Source of the DNA: Gentiana macrophylla
Lineage: Eukaryota; Streptophyta; Magnoliopsida; Gentianales; Gentianaceae
Reading direction: 5' to 3'
Assembly: GCA_026214975.1 (NCBI GenBank)
Contig: CM047808.1
Coordinates: 9,078,267 to 9,142,266, forward strand
Length of the DNA: 64,000 nt
The translations under genes were made by a program, and so were the position numbers. The notes under the pieces are model-generated. The model was given only the letters and a program-made list of their open reading frames with translations. It had not been told where the DNA came from and ran no database searches. How positions within the stretch are numbered: the first letter of the stretch is position 1; each line of letters opens with the position of its first letter. Below, piece after piece: positions 37,477-52,523 of the stretch.

Positions 37477-37882
37477 AGGCATGTTTGGTACGGAGAAATA
37501 ATGTGAGAAAAGAAAATATTTCTTTTCTTTTTTCAATTTTGACATGTTTGGTTACTATAGAATATAAAACACACTTTTCTCAACTTGCTATCTTTTCTCA
37601 AAAAATGATTTTTTTCCTTGCTTTTGATTCTCATCTCTACCCAAAGAAATGTTTTATGAGAAAAGAAAAGTTTCCCCATTTCTCAATTTGCTTATTTATT
37701 TTTATTTTTTATTATTATTATTATTTTTTTGCCGTGGAATATTGCTAGTTTTTATTGATGTCTATTGGTTATTACTATTTTATTTTGATTAAGTCAATAT
37801 TTTTTTTTCTTCTAATTTTCCTACTATTTCATGACCAGGCCAATTATATTTTTATCAATATTTACATATGTGTTCATCAATA

Positions 37883-37932
<50 letters not shown>

Positions 37933-38132
37933 GTGGATGCACCTTAACTTAAATAAGTCATGAGACACCGTTAAAAATAAAGAAAACTCTATATTTTACC
38001 TATAAAAATTATTTGGACTCGGACAAAAAGTATATACTTTAAAATGATTTACGGACCCTTCGGACCCGTGATAAAATATTTACTTCAAAAAAGATTTATG
38101 GACTCCACTGAGCAAACTTTCTGGATCCGCCA

Positions 38133-38212
<80 letters not shown>

Positions 38213-38409
38213 TTTTCATCTTTTCTTTTCTTGGTTCTATTCTCCAAACCAAACAACATAGTTGAGTATTAAGTAGATTCTCAACATCTTTTCTCTGCGC
38301 AACCAAACACATTGTGAGAATCCAGTCTTTTCTTTTCTCATCTTTTCTTTTTTAAGTTTTATTCTCAACACTTTTCTTTTCTTAGTATTTCTCTATACCA
38401 AACATGCCC
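37477..38409. mobile_element. PIF/Harbinger-like non-coding element (933 bp)
   Basis: Terminal inverted repeats read (A/G)GGCATGTTTGGTA...GAGAAAT and continue as related GAGAAAAGAAAA tracts. A TAA triplet flanks both ends (37474-37476 and 38410-38412), the target preference of PIF/Harbinger and Tourist MITEs. No transposase is seen. It contains an AT microsatellite (about 37885-37929), a nested MITE-like block (about 37928-38130) starting GGGGTGGAT and ending GGATCCGCC, and an AC/AT microsatellite. Confidence 0.65.
38131..38210. repeat. (AC)n(AT)n compound microsatellite
   Basis: About 22 AC units followed by about 17 AT units. Confidence 0.95.
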
Positions 38410-38419
38410 TAATGGTAAG

Positions 38420-38565
38420 TGTCGAGAATATTATAACCGAAGACAAATAGTGTAGAATATTTTATTTATTTGTATTATTTACTTTGCCTACTGTGCCTCT
38501 AAATACCCATTGTAATACACTTTTACAATTGAATGACAATACAATTACTTTTCTAAAACATAATA
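38420..38565 (+). repeat. Copia-C 5' LTR
   Basis: Starts 8 bp after the target triplet of the PIF-like element. It ends immediately before the primer site; the exact last bases (taata) are inferred by alignment with the 3' LTR. Confidence 0.85.
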
Positions 38566-38577
38566 TGGTATCAGAGC
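38566..38577 (+). promoter_or_regulatory. Copia-C primer-binding site
   Basis: TGGTATCAGAGC, the canonical plant Copia site complementary to initiator Met tRNA. Confidence 0.9.
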
Positions 38578-39171
38578 TTCTCTAATAAAAAAAAAACCTA
38601 GCAACCGGGCCATTGCAAAACTCAAGACCGACCGCCGCCACTGCAAAACTCAAAGACTGGCCGCCGCCGCCATGTCTGAAGTGGTAGAAGAAACCACCGC
38701 CGTTGCCGCTGCACAATACCCCTCCTTCACCCCTTCTTCTGCTATCCGTATTACACAACTCACATGTCAAAACTACAACCTTTGGCGAGCACAAATCGTT
38801 CCATACCTGCGAGGACAGGGAGTTTTCGGCTATGTGGATGGAACCATCCCATCACCGCCGCCAACCATTACCACGGCGAAGGTGCGGCGCAACCACCTCT
38901 CGTGAATCCGGCCTTCACAACGTGGACTAAAGCGACAATCTTATACTATCTACAAGTACCTCTTCTCTCACCAATGACGTTTTATTGCAAGTTTATACGG
39001 CCACAACATCATCGGAAATTTGGTCGCCCTCTCCACCTCCTTTGCGCCTCAAAGCCGCTCAAAATGGTCCAACTCCGTACCTCTCCTGGCATCAACACGC
39101 AAGGCGACAAAGACCGCCTCGAATACTTCTTCAAAATCAAAAATATTGCCGATCAACTCTCACTCGCCGGC

Positions 39172-40612
39172 TGTTCGGAGGATTTTGCATCACTAAACAA
39201 AAAATAATTTATAAACCTATACCTAACATGCAAACTAACTCCTAACCGACCGAATATCGGGTAATTGCTAGCATAGTAGGGTAAGTACGGGTATCGATCC
39301 ACAGGGAATTGGGATGTTGAACCTAATCTTATTAATTCCTTAAATTGTTACTACTATCTATTACTAAACCTAAACTAAACGGAAAATAAACTGGACAGAG
39401 GATTGTCAATCCAAAGCCAGGAAGGATAAAAGCGATAATAAATAAATAAAACTATAAACGAAAAGAACATAAAACAACGATACATGGGATCAAACAATAT
39501 ACAAACCAAGTGATCTCAATCTAGTTCATCTCATGATTTTAATTCAATATTGTGGTTTCACCTATCAAAGGTATGAATTCTACTTCGTAAGTAATCCGTC
39601 CATCAATCTCATCATCTTCCGATCTATGAGATTAACGCTCTCAAAACAAGGTGCAAGATTTATTAGATCTAACAACCTAGAAATCTAACCTATCAACTTC
39701 CGTTATGTCAAGTTTAAAAATCCCATCTTTCCTATGGTGATCTAAGGTTTACACCGACTCTCGTCATACGGTAAACATCAATAAGCAATTCATCTTCCGA
39801 TATTGATTGCATAGCACACAAGCATAGGAAGATACAAAACGAATCAAATATCATAAAGATAAACAAAGGATTGAATAAATTAAAAGATAAACTCACATAG
39901 TTTGTACAATGGATGATCTCCATGAATTAACAAACGAAAATAAACGATCCTAATCTAACCCGGGTCACCCGAGCACAAGGCTCGGGTGACCGGCCTTGAA
40001 ACTCTAGAAGAGCGGCTGCTGCTGTCTTTTTGATGTATGAGAAATTATATGTAATTAGGGTTGGGGCGCAGCTGCTATATATAGAAAAGTAAGTCGGTTT
40101 TGCCTAAGTCGGCCGCGGACGCCCATCCGGAATTGTGGACACCCGTCCAAATGCTTTGGATCGCCGTGACGCCGCCACATTGGCCCAAACTCTCTGTATG
40201 TGATTTCCCTTCCTGGACGCTCGTTTGATTTGATGGACGCCCGTCCACTCTGGACGGGCCTTGGACGCTCGTTCAACTGGAACAATCAACTTGATTTCTT
40301 TCCTTAAATCTTTTATTCTTCCATAAATTCTTTTGATTCTTTCTCCACTCGAATTTCTCTCTTTAAGATCATCTTTTCCATAACCAATGTGTATCTACAA
40401 ATTAGGAAAACATACCAAAGCGTAACATAATTCCAAAATAATATAAAATCACAATTTAAGCACATAATTCGTTACGTTTCACAATTTAACCATTGAAAAC
40501 ATCATTTGCTCAATATTTCAATATAAAGCTCGATTTCTATGAGAAACATACGAATATGGAGGAAATTGATATAAAATATATCCTTATAAAACGTATAAAA
40601 TCACCCTTAACA
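39172..40612 (-). mobile_element. Solo LTR 2 (1441 bp) inserted in Copia-C gag
   Basis: Flanked by a perfect 5-bp duplication CCGGC (39167-39171 and 40613-40617). Its ends are TG...CA in either reading (plus: TGTTCGGAGG...CCCTTAACA). Excising it joins the gag phrase SLAG to HPLSDED. Read on the minus strand it has the same layout as solo LTR 1: the small inverted-repeat array about 0.33-0.5 kb from the start, and CTGTGGATCGAT about 130 bp from the end. So both are members of one family in opposite orientations. Confidence 0.85.
40113..40284. repeat. Array of short inverted repeats (GGACGCCCGTCC type) in solo LTR 2
   Basis: Units such as tggacgcccgtcca (about 40234), tggacacccgtcca (about 40137), cggacgcccatccg (about 40115) and ggacgctcgtt (near 40215 and 40270) repeat at irregular spacing. 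The stems are GGACG/CGTCC instead of the AAACG/CGTTT predominating in solo LTR 1. Confidence 0.72.
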
Positions 40613-41200
40613 CCGGCCATCCCCTCTCCGATGAAGACATCATTGCGTATCTCCTCGCTGGTTTAGGACCTGAGTTCGAGTCTCTTGTCACCATGCTCTC
40701 TGTTCAGCCGACTCTCTCTCTCTCTCTCGATGAATTATACTCCCGACTTTCTCACTTGCCGAAGCTGAATTAACAACTACCGCCGATTCGCCATCTTTGC
40801 TTCCCCACCGCCGCTCCCCCCATCCGGCTCCATCGCTGCGAACTATGCTGGTAATTCTTCTCACGGTAACAATTCCTTTTCCAACAACTATGGTACTGGT
40901 TCAAATAATTATGGTAATGGTTCTGCAAATTATTCGTCTAATAACCGCAACCGAGATAATGGTAACGGGAACAACAGAGGCCGGGGGCGTGGTGGTCGTG
41001 GCCGATGTCAACCTTGTCCATCACAACCCTCTTCCTCCAACCCGAATGATTCATTACCCAAGTGTCAGATATGTGCTAAAACAGGTCACACAGCTCAAGT
41101 TTGCTATTGGCGTTATGAGGAGTCCCGTGGCTCCAACCCACGGCCTCCTCGCTCCCCCGACAACCACCGGCTTATCTTTGCGTACCCTATCCGAGCAACA

Positions 41201-42333
41201 TCCTGTCACTCCTTCGCATGGATTCACGATCGACACGGGCAACGCATCATCTCACGAATGATTTTCGCAACCTCAATCTCACTTCTGAACCGTATGGCGG
41301 CACTGATCAAATACACATAGGAGACGGTACAGGTTTACCAATCTCTCACTCTGCTTTTTCTTCGTTTACTTCCCCATCCCGCACCTACCACTTATATAAT
41401 ATACTTGTGTCCCCTTCCCTCACTAAAAATATCCTTTCGGTCCACAAATTTACCTCTGATAATTCTGTTTTCTTCGAGTTTCATGACACCTTTTTTCTTG
41501 TGAAGGACTACTCGGGCAACATCTTTCTTAGAGGTGTAGTCAAAGATGGGCTCTACTACTTCTCTCCCCAGCCAAGCCGTCCTCCACCACACGCCCTCTC
41601 CGCCAATCTATGCTCATCCACCACGTGGCATCGTCGTCTTGGACATTGCTCATTCCCAGTGCTCCAACAAGTTTTCAAGCATCTTCCTTTTCACATTTCC
41701 AATAAGGCACCTCCTAGTGTTTGTGCCCCTTGTCAGCTGGCCAAGAGCCATCGTCAAACTCTTTATGTTTCGGATTTTACTTCTCATGCACCGTTAGATT
41801 TGATTTATAGTGATGTTTGGGGTCCTTGTCATGAAACTTCGACCTACGGGTCTCGTTATTATGTTAGTTTTTTGGATGATTTTACCAAATATATTTGGCT
41901 TTTTCCGATCAAACTTAAATCTGACGTTGAAACAATTTTTCCCGCCTTCCTAAATTTAATTGAACGCCAATTTTCTACTAAACTAAAAGCCTTACAATCC
42001 GATTGGGGAGGTGAATATCGTCGCCTATCTCAACTCCTTACTACACTAGGCATCCAACACCGGCGCTCGTGTCCACACACCCATGAACAAGTCGGTGCTA
42101 TTGAACACAGGCATCGCCAAATTATCGAAATTGGCCTCTCCTTACTTGCCCAGGCCAATCTTCCCCTTCCATACTGGGAGGATGCCTTCATCACTGCCAC
42201 TTACCTCATAAATCGCCTTCCCACCAAAACTCTCAACTACAAAACTCCTTACGAAATGGTTTACCACCGTTCTCCGACTACTCTTTCCTCCGTGTTTTGT
42301 TTGTGCATCTCGGCCCTATTTGCGTCCTTATAA
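41201..42333 (+). pseudogene. Copia-C protease and integrase region
   Basis: A protease remnant (IDTGNASSHE in one frame, then HHLTNDFRNL) leads to GDGTGLPISH and ILVSPSLTKNILSVHKF. The open frame 41218-42333 then shows TWHRRLGHCSFPVLQQ and CAPCQLAKSHRQTL. The integrase core follows with Asp in IYSDVWGP, Asp in LQSDWGGEY, and Glu in GAIEHRHRQIIE. The usual Asn-Gly of the third motif is changed (HEQVGAIE). The frame ends early near 42330. Confidence 0.88.
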
Positions 42334-44312
42334 CCACCACAAAACCGACTATCGATCCGTCACCTGTGTTTTCTTGGGTTACTCTCCCTCCCATTATGGC
42401 TATAAATGTCTTGATCTTGCCACGGGCCGCATCTATATTGCTCGTCACGTGGTTTTCGATGAAACTCTCTTTCCTTATACTCCCTCTCCTACTACTACTA
42501 CTCTATCCACTACAGTTTCTTTACCCAACTTCGTCCCTTCTACATCTACACCTATTCACCAACCTCACCCTCCCACGCCCGCCCCTCACCCACTCCTCCA
42601 AACAGCCCCTCACCCGAGGCCTCTTCCACCTCTCCACCAGAACCACCCTCCCCTGGCATAACCGCCGCCTTATCTCCACCTCCAACTCATCCGCATCGTA
42701 TGCTTACCCGTACCCAAACCAACACGCTAAAACCCAAACAAATGCACGACTACATTCGCTATCCCATCTCCGAGCCCTACTCGCTACCACTTCCACCGGA
42801 TCCTACATCTTACACTATTGCCTCTAAACACCAAATTTGGCGCCATGCGATGTAGGATGAGATTGATGCGTTATTGAAAAATCAAGCGTGGGACCTTGTG
42901 CCTCGTCAGTCCCATATGAACATTGTTGGAAACAAGTGGGTTTACCGCACAAAACAACTTGCGGACGGGCGTCTGGAGCGCTATAAGGCGCGTTTAGTGG
43001 CCAAAGGATTTCATCAGGCCGAGGGCATTGATTACCATGAGACCTTCCGCCCAGTTGTGAAACCGGTAACAATTTCGCTGCTTGATCTCTTGCTATTTCG
43101 CAGGTTGGTCGCCCGACGAGTTGATATCTGTATCGCGTTCATACATGGCCACCTCTCCGAACCGGTTTACATGCAACAACCTCGAGGATTTGTTCATCCC
43201 GACTTTCGGATTACGTTTGCGGCAAGCGCAACTGCATGGTCTTCGACGGGCTCCCCGCGCTTTGTTTTCCGGTTCATCGATGCTCTTACTCGGTTTGGCT
43301 TCAGCTGGCTCAAAAGCCGGCCCCCCTCCTCTATATTTTCTCTCGTCATGGGGCTCGTATCTACATACTTATTTATGTCGATGATATTATTATTCTTGGT
43401 TCTTCCACTCCACTTATTGAGCGAGTTATTCGGTTTTGGGCACGCGATTTCGGTAAAAGATCTTGATACGTTGTCCTACTTCCGGTATAGAGGTCCTTCC
43501 TCACCGGTGATGGCATCTTCCTCACTCAACGTAAATATATCCTACGACTTCTCCGGCGTGCCTCACATGGATAAGGCTAAGCATTGTCATACACCCATGA
43601 GTGCATCTACTCGCCTCATTCGTGATGATGGTCCTCCATGCTCCGATCCCGCCTTTTACCGCTCCGTCGTTGGGGTCTCCAATACCTCGGTTTTACTCGC
43701 CCGACATAGCCTTTCTTGTTCATAAGGTTAGTAAATACATGCATGAACTCATCGATGCTCATTGGACGGCGATTAAACGCATCATCTGTGATATCTTAAA
43801 CACACTATCTCCGAGGGTTTGTTCTTCTCACGACTATCTCCGATTACTATCCAGGCTTATTCGATTCGATCGGGCGGCCGACTCCGATAACCGTCGCTCG
43901 ATCCGGGCTTACTGTGTCTTCTTGGGATCTAACCTCATCATTTGGCGCGCAAACAACAACTTGATGTATCCAAAAGTAGTGACCGAGGCCGAGTACAAAA
44001 CATCGCCGAATCTCGCTGCCGAGAGATCAATGGTTATGCGACTTATTGCGGAAATGGAAGTCCCTTGCCCTCTCCGCCGACCTGCAGTGCGACAATATTG
44101 GCGCAACCTACCTCGCTCACAATCCGGTATTTCATGCTCAAATTTAAGCATATTGAAATCGACTTCCATCATGTTTGTGAGCTAGTTGCGGCTCGTCTCC
44201 TCACCATTTCCTTTATCATCTCTAAGAGCAACTTGCGGACATCCTTACGAAGCATTTGGGGCATCCACTCTTTCACACTATGAAGACCAATCTCAGTATT
44301 CACCACTTCCCA
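42320..44312 (+). pseudogene. Copia-C RT and RNase H region (frameshifted)
   Basis: After FLGYSPSHYGYKCLD and RHVVFDETLFPY, RT begins at about 42850 (WDLVPRQ, NKWVYRTKQLADGRLERYKA). IAFIHGHLSEPVYMQQPRGF follows, with the catalytic LIYVDDIIILG in another frame near 43370. RNase H pieces follow (VTEAEYKTSPNLAAE near 43980; ADILTKHLG-like near 44235). Multiple frame changes are present. Confidence 0.85.
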
Positions 44313-44326
44313 CGGGATTGCGGGCG

Positions 44327-44477
44327 TGTCGAGAATATTATAACCGATAACAAATAGTGTAGAATATTTTATTTATTTATATTATTTACTTTACCTAATG
44401 TGCTTTTATAAATACGAATATCAGAATACACTTTTTACAATTGAATGACAATCTGATTACTTTTCTAAAACCTAATA
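44327..44477 (+). repeat. Copia-C 3' LTR
   Basis: 151 bp, aligned with the 5' LTR with about 10% difference plus indels. Confidence 0.85.
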
Positions 44478-44549
44478 ATAGTCACTTACAGCATACTGCA
44501 TGCCTCTAGCGAGAGGTCAGGGGTTGAATCCTCCTCCTTTCGTTTCCGA

Positions 44550-44554
<5 letters not shown>

Positions 44555-44600
<46 letters not shown>
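44555..44600. repeat. (TA)n microsatellite
   Basis: About 46 bp. It lies beside a box-B-like GGGTTGAATCCTCC (about 44521-44535) that may be a SINE remnant. Confidence 0.9.
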
Positions 44601-44604
<4 letters not shown>

Positions 44605-44958
44605 CACGGGAAGCATGCAATAGCTGCCCAATGATGATGACAAAACCATTGAATTAGCGGTTGAAAAACACCAAATGAAATGACGCAGATCAGATGGAGT
44701 CATCCAATTGGAATAAAGCCAACTTTTAATCCAAAAAGAGCCTCTTGCTTGCTTAAAATGTGATTTATTTAATGCAAGTTGTCACTTCAATCTGCGGATT
44801 TCAATTCATAAAGAAATTTAATATGCCTCTGTTTGTATATAAGAGCACTTACAATAGATATCGTAAATTTTTTAAAAACTGTATTTTAAAATTTTCAACA
44901 TTTAGATTCAGGAAAAAATTATTATTCGCATAAGAGCTGGTCTACCTAGTGTCCCCCT

Positions 44959-45134
44959 CCTACCGGTGTACTATACAATTTTCATTGAATCGACCATGTG
45001 AAAGTCGGATATATAGTCGACTTCCCGTAGTGTCGAATTAGGAACGACACTGGAAATGTCGAATGTTGGCATACATTCGACTTTCATAGGGTTGATTCTA
45101 TCGTGATACACAAAAAGCGTGGTACACTGATAGG
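44959..45134. mobile_element. GTCGA-rich foldback element upstream of ROP
   Basis: Ends CCTACCGGTGTA (44959) and TACACTGATAGG (45134) are inverted. Inner arms GAATCGACC...GTGAAAGTCG and CGACTTTCAT...GGTTGATTC pair, with a further AGTGTCG...CGACACT pair around the centre. It is a 176-bp long-hairpin MITE-like unit with no coding capacity. Confidence 0.65.
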
Positions 45135-46605
45135 GTCGTGGTGATGCAAATAAAGATCACCTTTAGGAAAGATAATACCACATCAGTACATCACATACTC
45201 TCTCTTTTTTGTAAAATATATATTCTGTAAAATTTTCTTTATATCGATCGCATTAATCAATATTAAATTTTATTTACATTTAAAAAATTCATCTGGATTC
45301 GGTAAAATAGATAATCTAATGTATTTCATCTTGAATTGAGATTATATAACTAGAGATATAATACTTGAATCTGTAAAATAAATAATTCGTTAAGAATGTT
45401 TGATGCAAATGCTCTAAGATAGTATACTTTTTTTTTTGAGAATCTAAGATAGTACACTTGTTTTATGATTTCACAAAGAGAGCTTAGTGGCAAAAGAACA
45501 AAAGTGTTGTAGTGACAATTTTTTCTTTAAACTTGATTGTGAGAGTTTGGTTTCGAGCCGGCTTCTCTCAGCAAGAAAAGTAATACAAAGAACCTTTACG
45601 AATTGTATCACTACAACATAATTCGTAATTTATATTGTCCACAAAACTTTATGGTGTGTGGTGCAGGGGGCTTTAGATTGTAGTAGTAATAAAATTTTGA
45701 CATTTAATCATTTTCTTAAACTATATAAAATTCTAAAATTACTTACATTTAGGAGCCAAGAGAGTATGAATTTGACCTAAATGATGTGGGTCGGGTCCAA
45801 ACTTTTTAAATCATTAGTCATTTGAGTCAAACTACTAAGTTTATTTGTCCTTATGTTTATTTATTTAAGTTTACTTTAACAGAAACGAGATCACAATCAT
45901 AAACCCACACACTCACACGTACTTCATTTACTTAATGGGGATTGAACTAATGATCTTTTGGTTTTAGGGACTCGACTTTTACAGGATTAAAATTTATTTA
46001 CATCCTAATAAATATCGAAATGAATAAAATAAATGATGTGTGCCATAGGAAAAAACATAAAAATGTTTTGATTTCATTTGAAAAGTATATATTTATTGTT
46101 TCTCAATAAAAGAAAATTCTATATATATTAGCTTAAAAATTATATATATAATAAAAAAAAACTAAAAAAAAAACATAATTGCCTCTTGAATCTCAACTTA
46201 CACAAATGGAGGTTTTTTTTTTTTTTTTGTTTTTTGAAAGACACAAATGGAGTTTAAAAAAATAGATTTCACGTGGAATCTATTTACAAGGAAAGTATAT
46301 TTAATCAATTAGTTGTACTAGCATCTTCATTTCATTAGATATATAAAAGCTATTGGTATAGTCTACGCGTGAGAATCATGTGAGCTAACGCGCCTATGTA
46401 TCACACTCTCCTTTCTCTCTTTTTTTTCTCATAAATAAAGCAAGAACTTTTTTTTTTTTTTTTTTGCAATCAAGATTTTTGTTTCTTTGTTGTTTTTATT
46501 TTTATTTTATAAAAATCTGAGTTTTCCTAGTAATGCTTCTTGAGTTTCAGATTTAGCATTTACATTGATTTCTAGTGGGTATTATTTTTTTTCTTGAATG
46601 CTTTA
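45135..46605. other. ROP upstream region
   Basis: No gene. It presumably contains the ROP promoter: a TATATAAAAG-like box at about 46341 and a pyrimidine-rich leader (about 46407-46430) precede the start codon. T/A homopolymers are frequent. Confidence 0.5.
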
Positions 46606-51029
<4,424 letters not shown>

Positions 51030-51237
51030 AGACGGGGATGGCCAGGATGGATGGGGGATAACAACAAGACTACGGATTTTTAGGGCATATATATCCCTAA
51101 AACCCTAAAATGTTGAGCAAGATGGGGGCTTTATTTGATGTGCTTTTTCATTGGAGTTTTGCACATGGAAAAGGGATATATAGAACCAAAAAAATTGATG
51201 TTTTGTGTAATCAATCACTTTAGCATGTGGATGTTTT
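51030..51237. other. ROP 3' flank
   Basis: Presumed 3' UTR of the ROP gene. Nothing else recognised. Confidence 0.5.
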
Positions 51238-51239
51238 TG

Positions 51240-51296
<57 letters not shown>
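51238..51296. repeat. (AT)n microsatellite downstream of ROP
   Basis: About 58 bp of alternating TA. Confidence 0.95.
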
Positions 51297-51299
<3 letters not shown>

Positions 51300-51459
51300 T
51301 ATTTCCTCTTTGCACCATGAAAACAATGTCCATACACTATTTATTCATTTTATGTATGTATATATTAATAGCATGTGAGTTCACTTGGAATTTATGTAGG
51401 TTCATAATTTGTTTATTTCATTTTGATTGGTTAGATAATTTCATTTAAATAATGAACTT

Positions 51460-51630
51460 TTAAAAATCGATTCTGAAGCTAAAAAATGACTTCCTATAGG
51501 TGCTTGTAGGTGTATTGAGAGAATCGGCCTTCTAAAAATCGGTTTTTTGTCTTCAAAGTCTAACTTTCAAAAGGTTGATTCTGTGAGGTATTGTAAGATA
51601 GGTGCACCGATAAAATCTCTGTGTTGCAAA
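51460..51630. repeat. Degenerate GTCGA-type foldback downstream of ROP
   Basis: AAAAATCGATTCTGAAG, then AATCGGCCTTCTAAAAATCGG, then CAAAAGGTTGATTCTGTGAGG and AGGTGCACCGAT recall the neighbouring foldback elements but pair less well. Confidence 0.4.
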
Positions 51631-51689
51631 CAAAACTCCATATTTATTATCTTGTACCAATGAGATGCATCATATCCATTCATTTCTTA

Positions 51690-52130
51690 CTCTCTTTTAC
51701 GGTATGAAACAGAATAGAAATGAATCAATATCTTTCACACAGTAGGAGCATGTATATATGTGAAAGAGAATAGAATTGAACAGAGTAGAGCACGTATATA
51801 TGTGAAAGAGAACAGAAACGAATTAGTCTCTTTCACATAATAGGAGCATGTATATATTTGAAAGAGAATATAAATGAATGGAAATATACGGTATGAAAGA
51901 AAATAGAAATAAATGGACATTTCACACAAGGAGCACATATATATGTGAAAGAGAATAAAAATGAATCAGTCTCTTTCACACGGTAGGAGCATGTATCTAT
52001 GTGAAAGAAAATAGAAATGAACGGACATTTCACACGGTAGGAGCACGTATATATGTGAAAGAGAATAGAAATGAATCAGTCTCTTTCGCACAATAGGAGC
52101 ATGTATATATGTGAAAGAGAATAGAAATGA
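51690..52130. repeat. Minisatellite of ~60-bp units between ROP and SUO
   Basis: About seven diverged units of the form 'cacacagtaggagcatgtatatatgtgaaagagaatagaaatgaatcagtctctttcacac'-like sequence (split here as landmarks 'taggagcatgtatatatgtg' and 'agtctctttcaca'). Each unit contains an inverted TCTTTCACA...TGTGAAAGA pair. Confidence 0.85.
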
Positions 52131-52523
52131 TGCATCCACATGTACTTAGCATCCACTTGGTACAAGTAAGAAGAGATTCAGGAAATCAAGTCACAATATT
52201 GAGTAAATTCTGTAAGCTCTAAGATAACAAATACAGCCCCAAATTAAGCTGCTACAAAGTTTTGGAACCTCCCATAAAATCAAACAAAAATGAAGAAAAA
52301 TCTACAAAAAGGTTTTCATGACTTCCATGTACAATCACTTACTTGTAGTACAGCTGATGATCAACAAAGAAATCAAACAAGTACAGTGAAAATATTCGAT
52401 TATGAAAAAAACACTACATCTTAAAGTAGTAGATGCTCAAATTATCTGTTTAAAAACTATCCCCAGAAACCAACTAAAAACATGTCACGGAAAATGACGA
52501 AAACGTCCCCCTTCCCCGAGATT

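Larger units (their letters stand above)
38672..41200 (+). pseudogene. Copia-C gag, split by solo LTR 2
   Basis: The N-terminal part from ATG 38672 includes TQLTCQNYNLWRAQIVPYLR and GQGVFGYVDGT. After frame changes come YFFKIKNIADQLSLAG at 39170, then the solo LTR. Directly after it come HPLSDEDIIAYLLAGLGPEF and LSLDELYSRL. The C-terminal part has an Asn/Gly-rich stretch, RGRGRGGRGR, and one zinc knuckle CQICAKTGHTAQVC near 41065. Frame changes make it non-functional. Confidence 0.85.
38420..44477 (+). mobile_element. Copia-C: old Ty1/Copia element with a nested solo LTR
   Basis: LTRs at 38420-38565 and 44327-44477 (about 150 bp) begin TGTCGAGAATATTATAACCG. They differ at roughly 10% of positions including small indels, far older than Copia-B. 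A primer-binding site follows the first and a purine-rich GGGATTGCGGGCG precedes the second. No convincing target duplication was found. A full set of Copia domains is recognisable in broken frames. A solo LTR (39172-40612) splits gag. Confidence 0.9.

Noticed and set aside
40797..41261. 154-codon frame in Copia-C
   Set aside because: It is the wrong frame of the gag Asn/Gly-rich and zinc-knuckle region.
42297..42827. 176-codon frame in Copia-C
   Set aside because: Shadow of the integrase/RT linker; the true frame in this stretch reads FLGYSPSHYGYKCLD.
44490..44545. SINE or tRNA suggested by 'ggggttgaatcctcc'
   Set aside because: Only a box-B-like sequence is visible; no box A, ends or duplication.
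45475..45600. SINE suggested by 'ggtttcgagccgg'
   Set aside because: The box B-like block has an extra base and no acceptable box A is found at the right distance.
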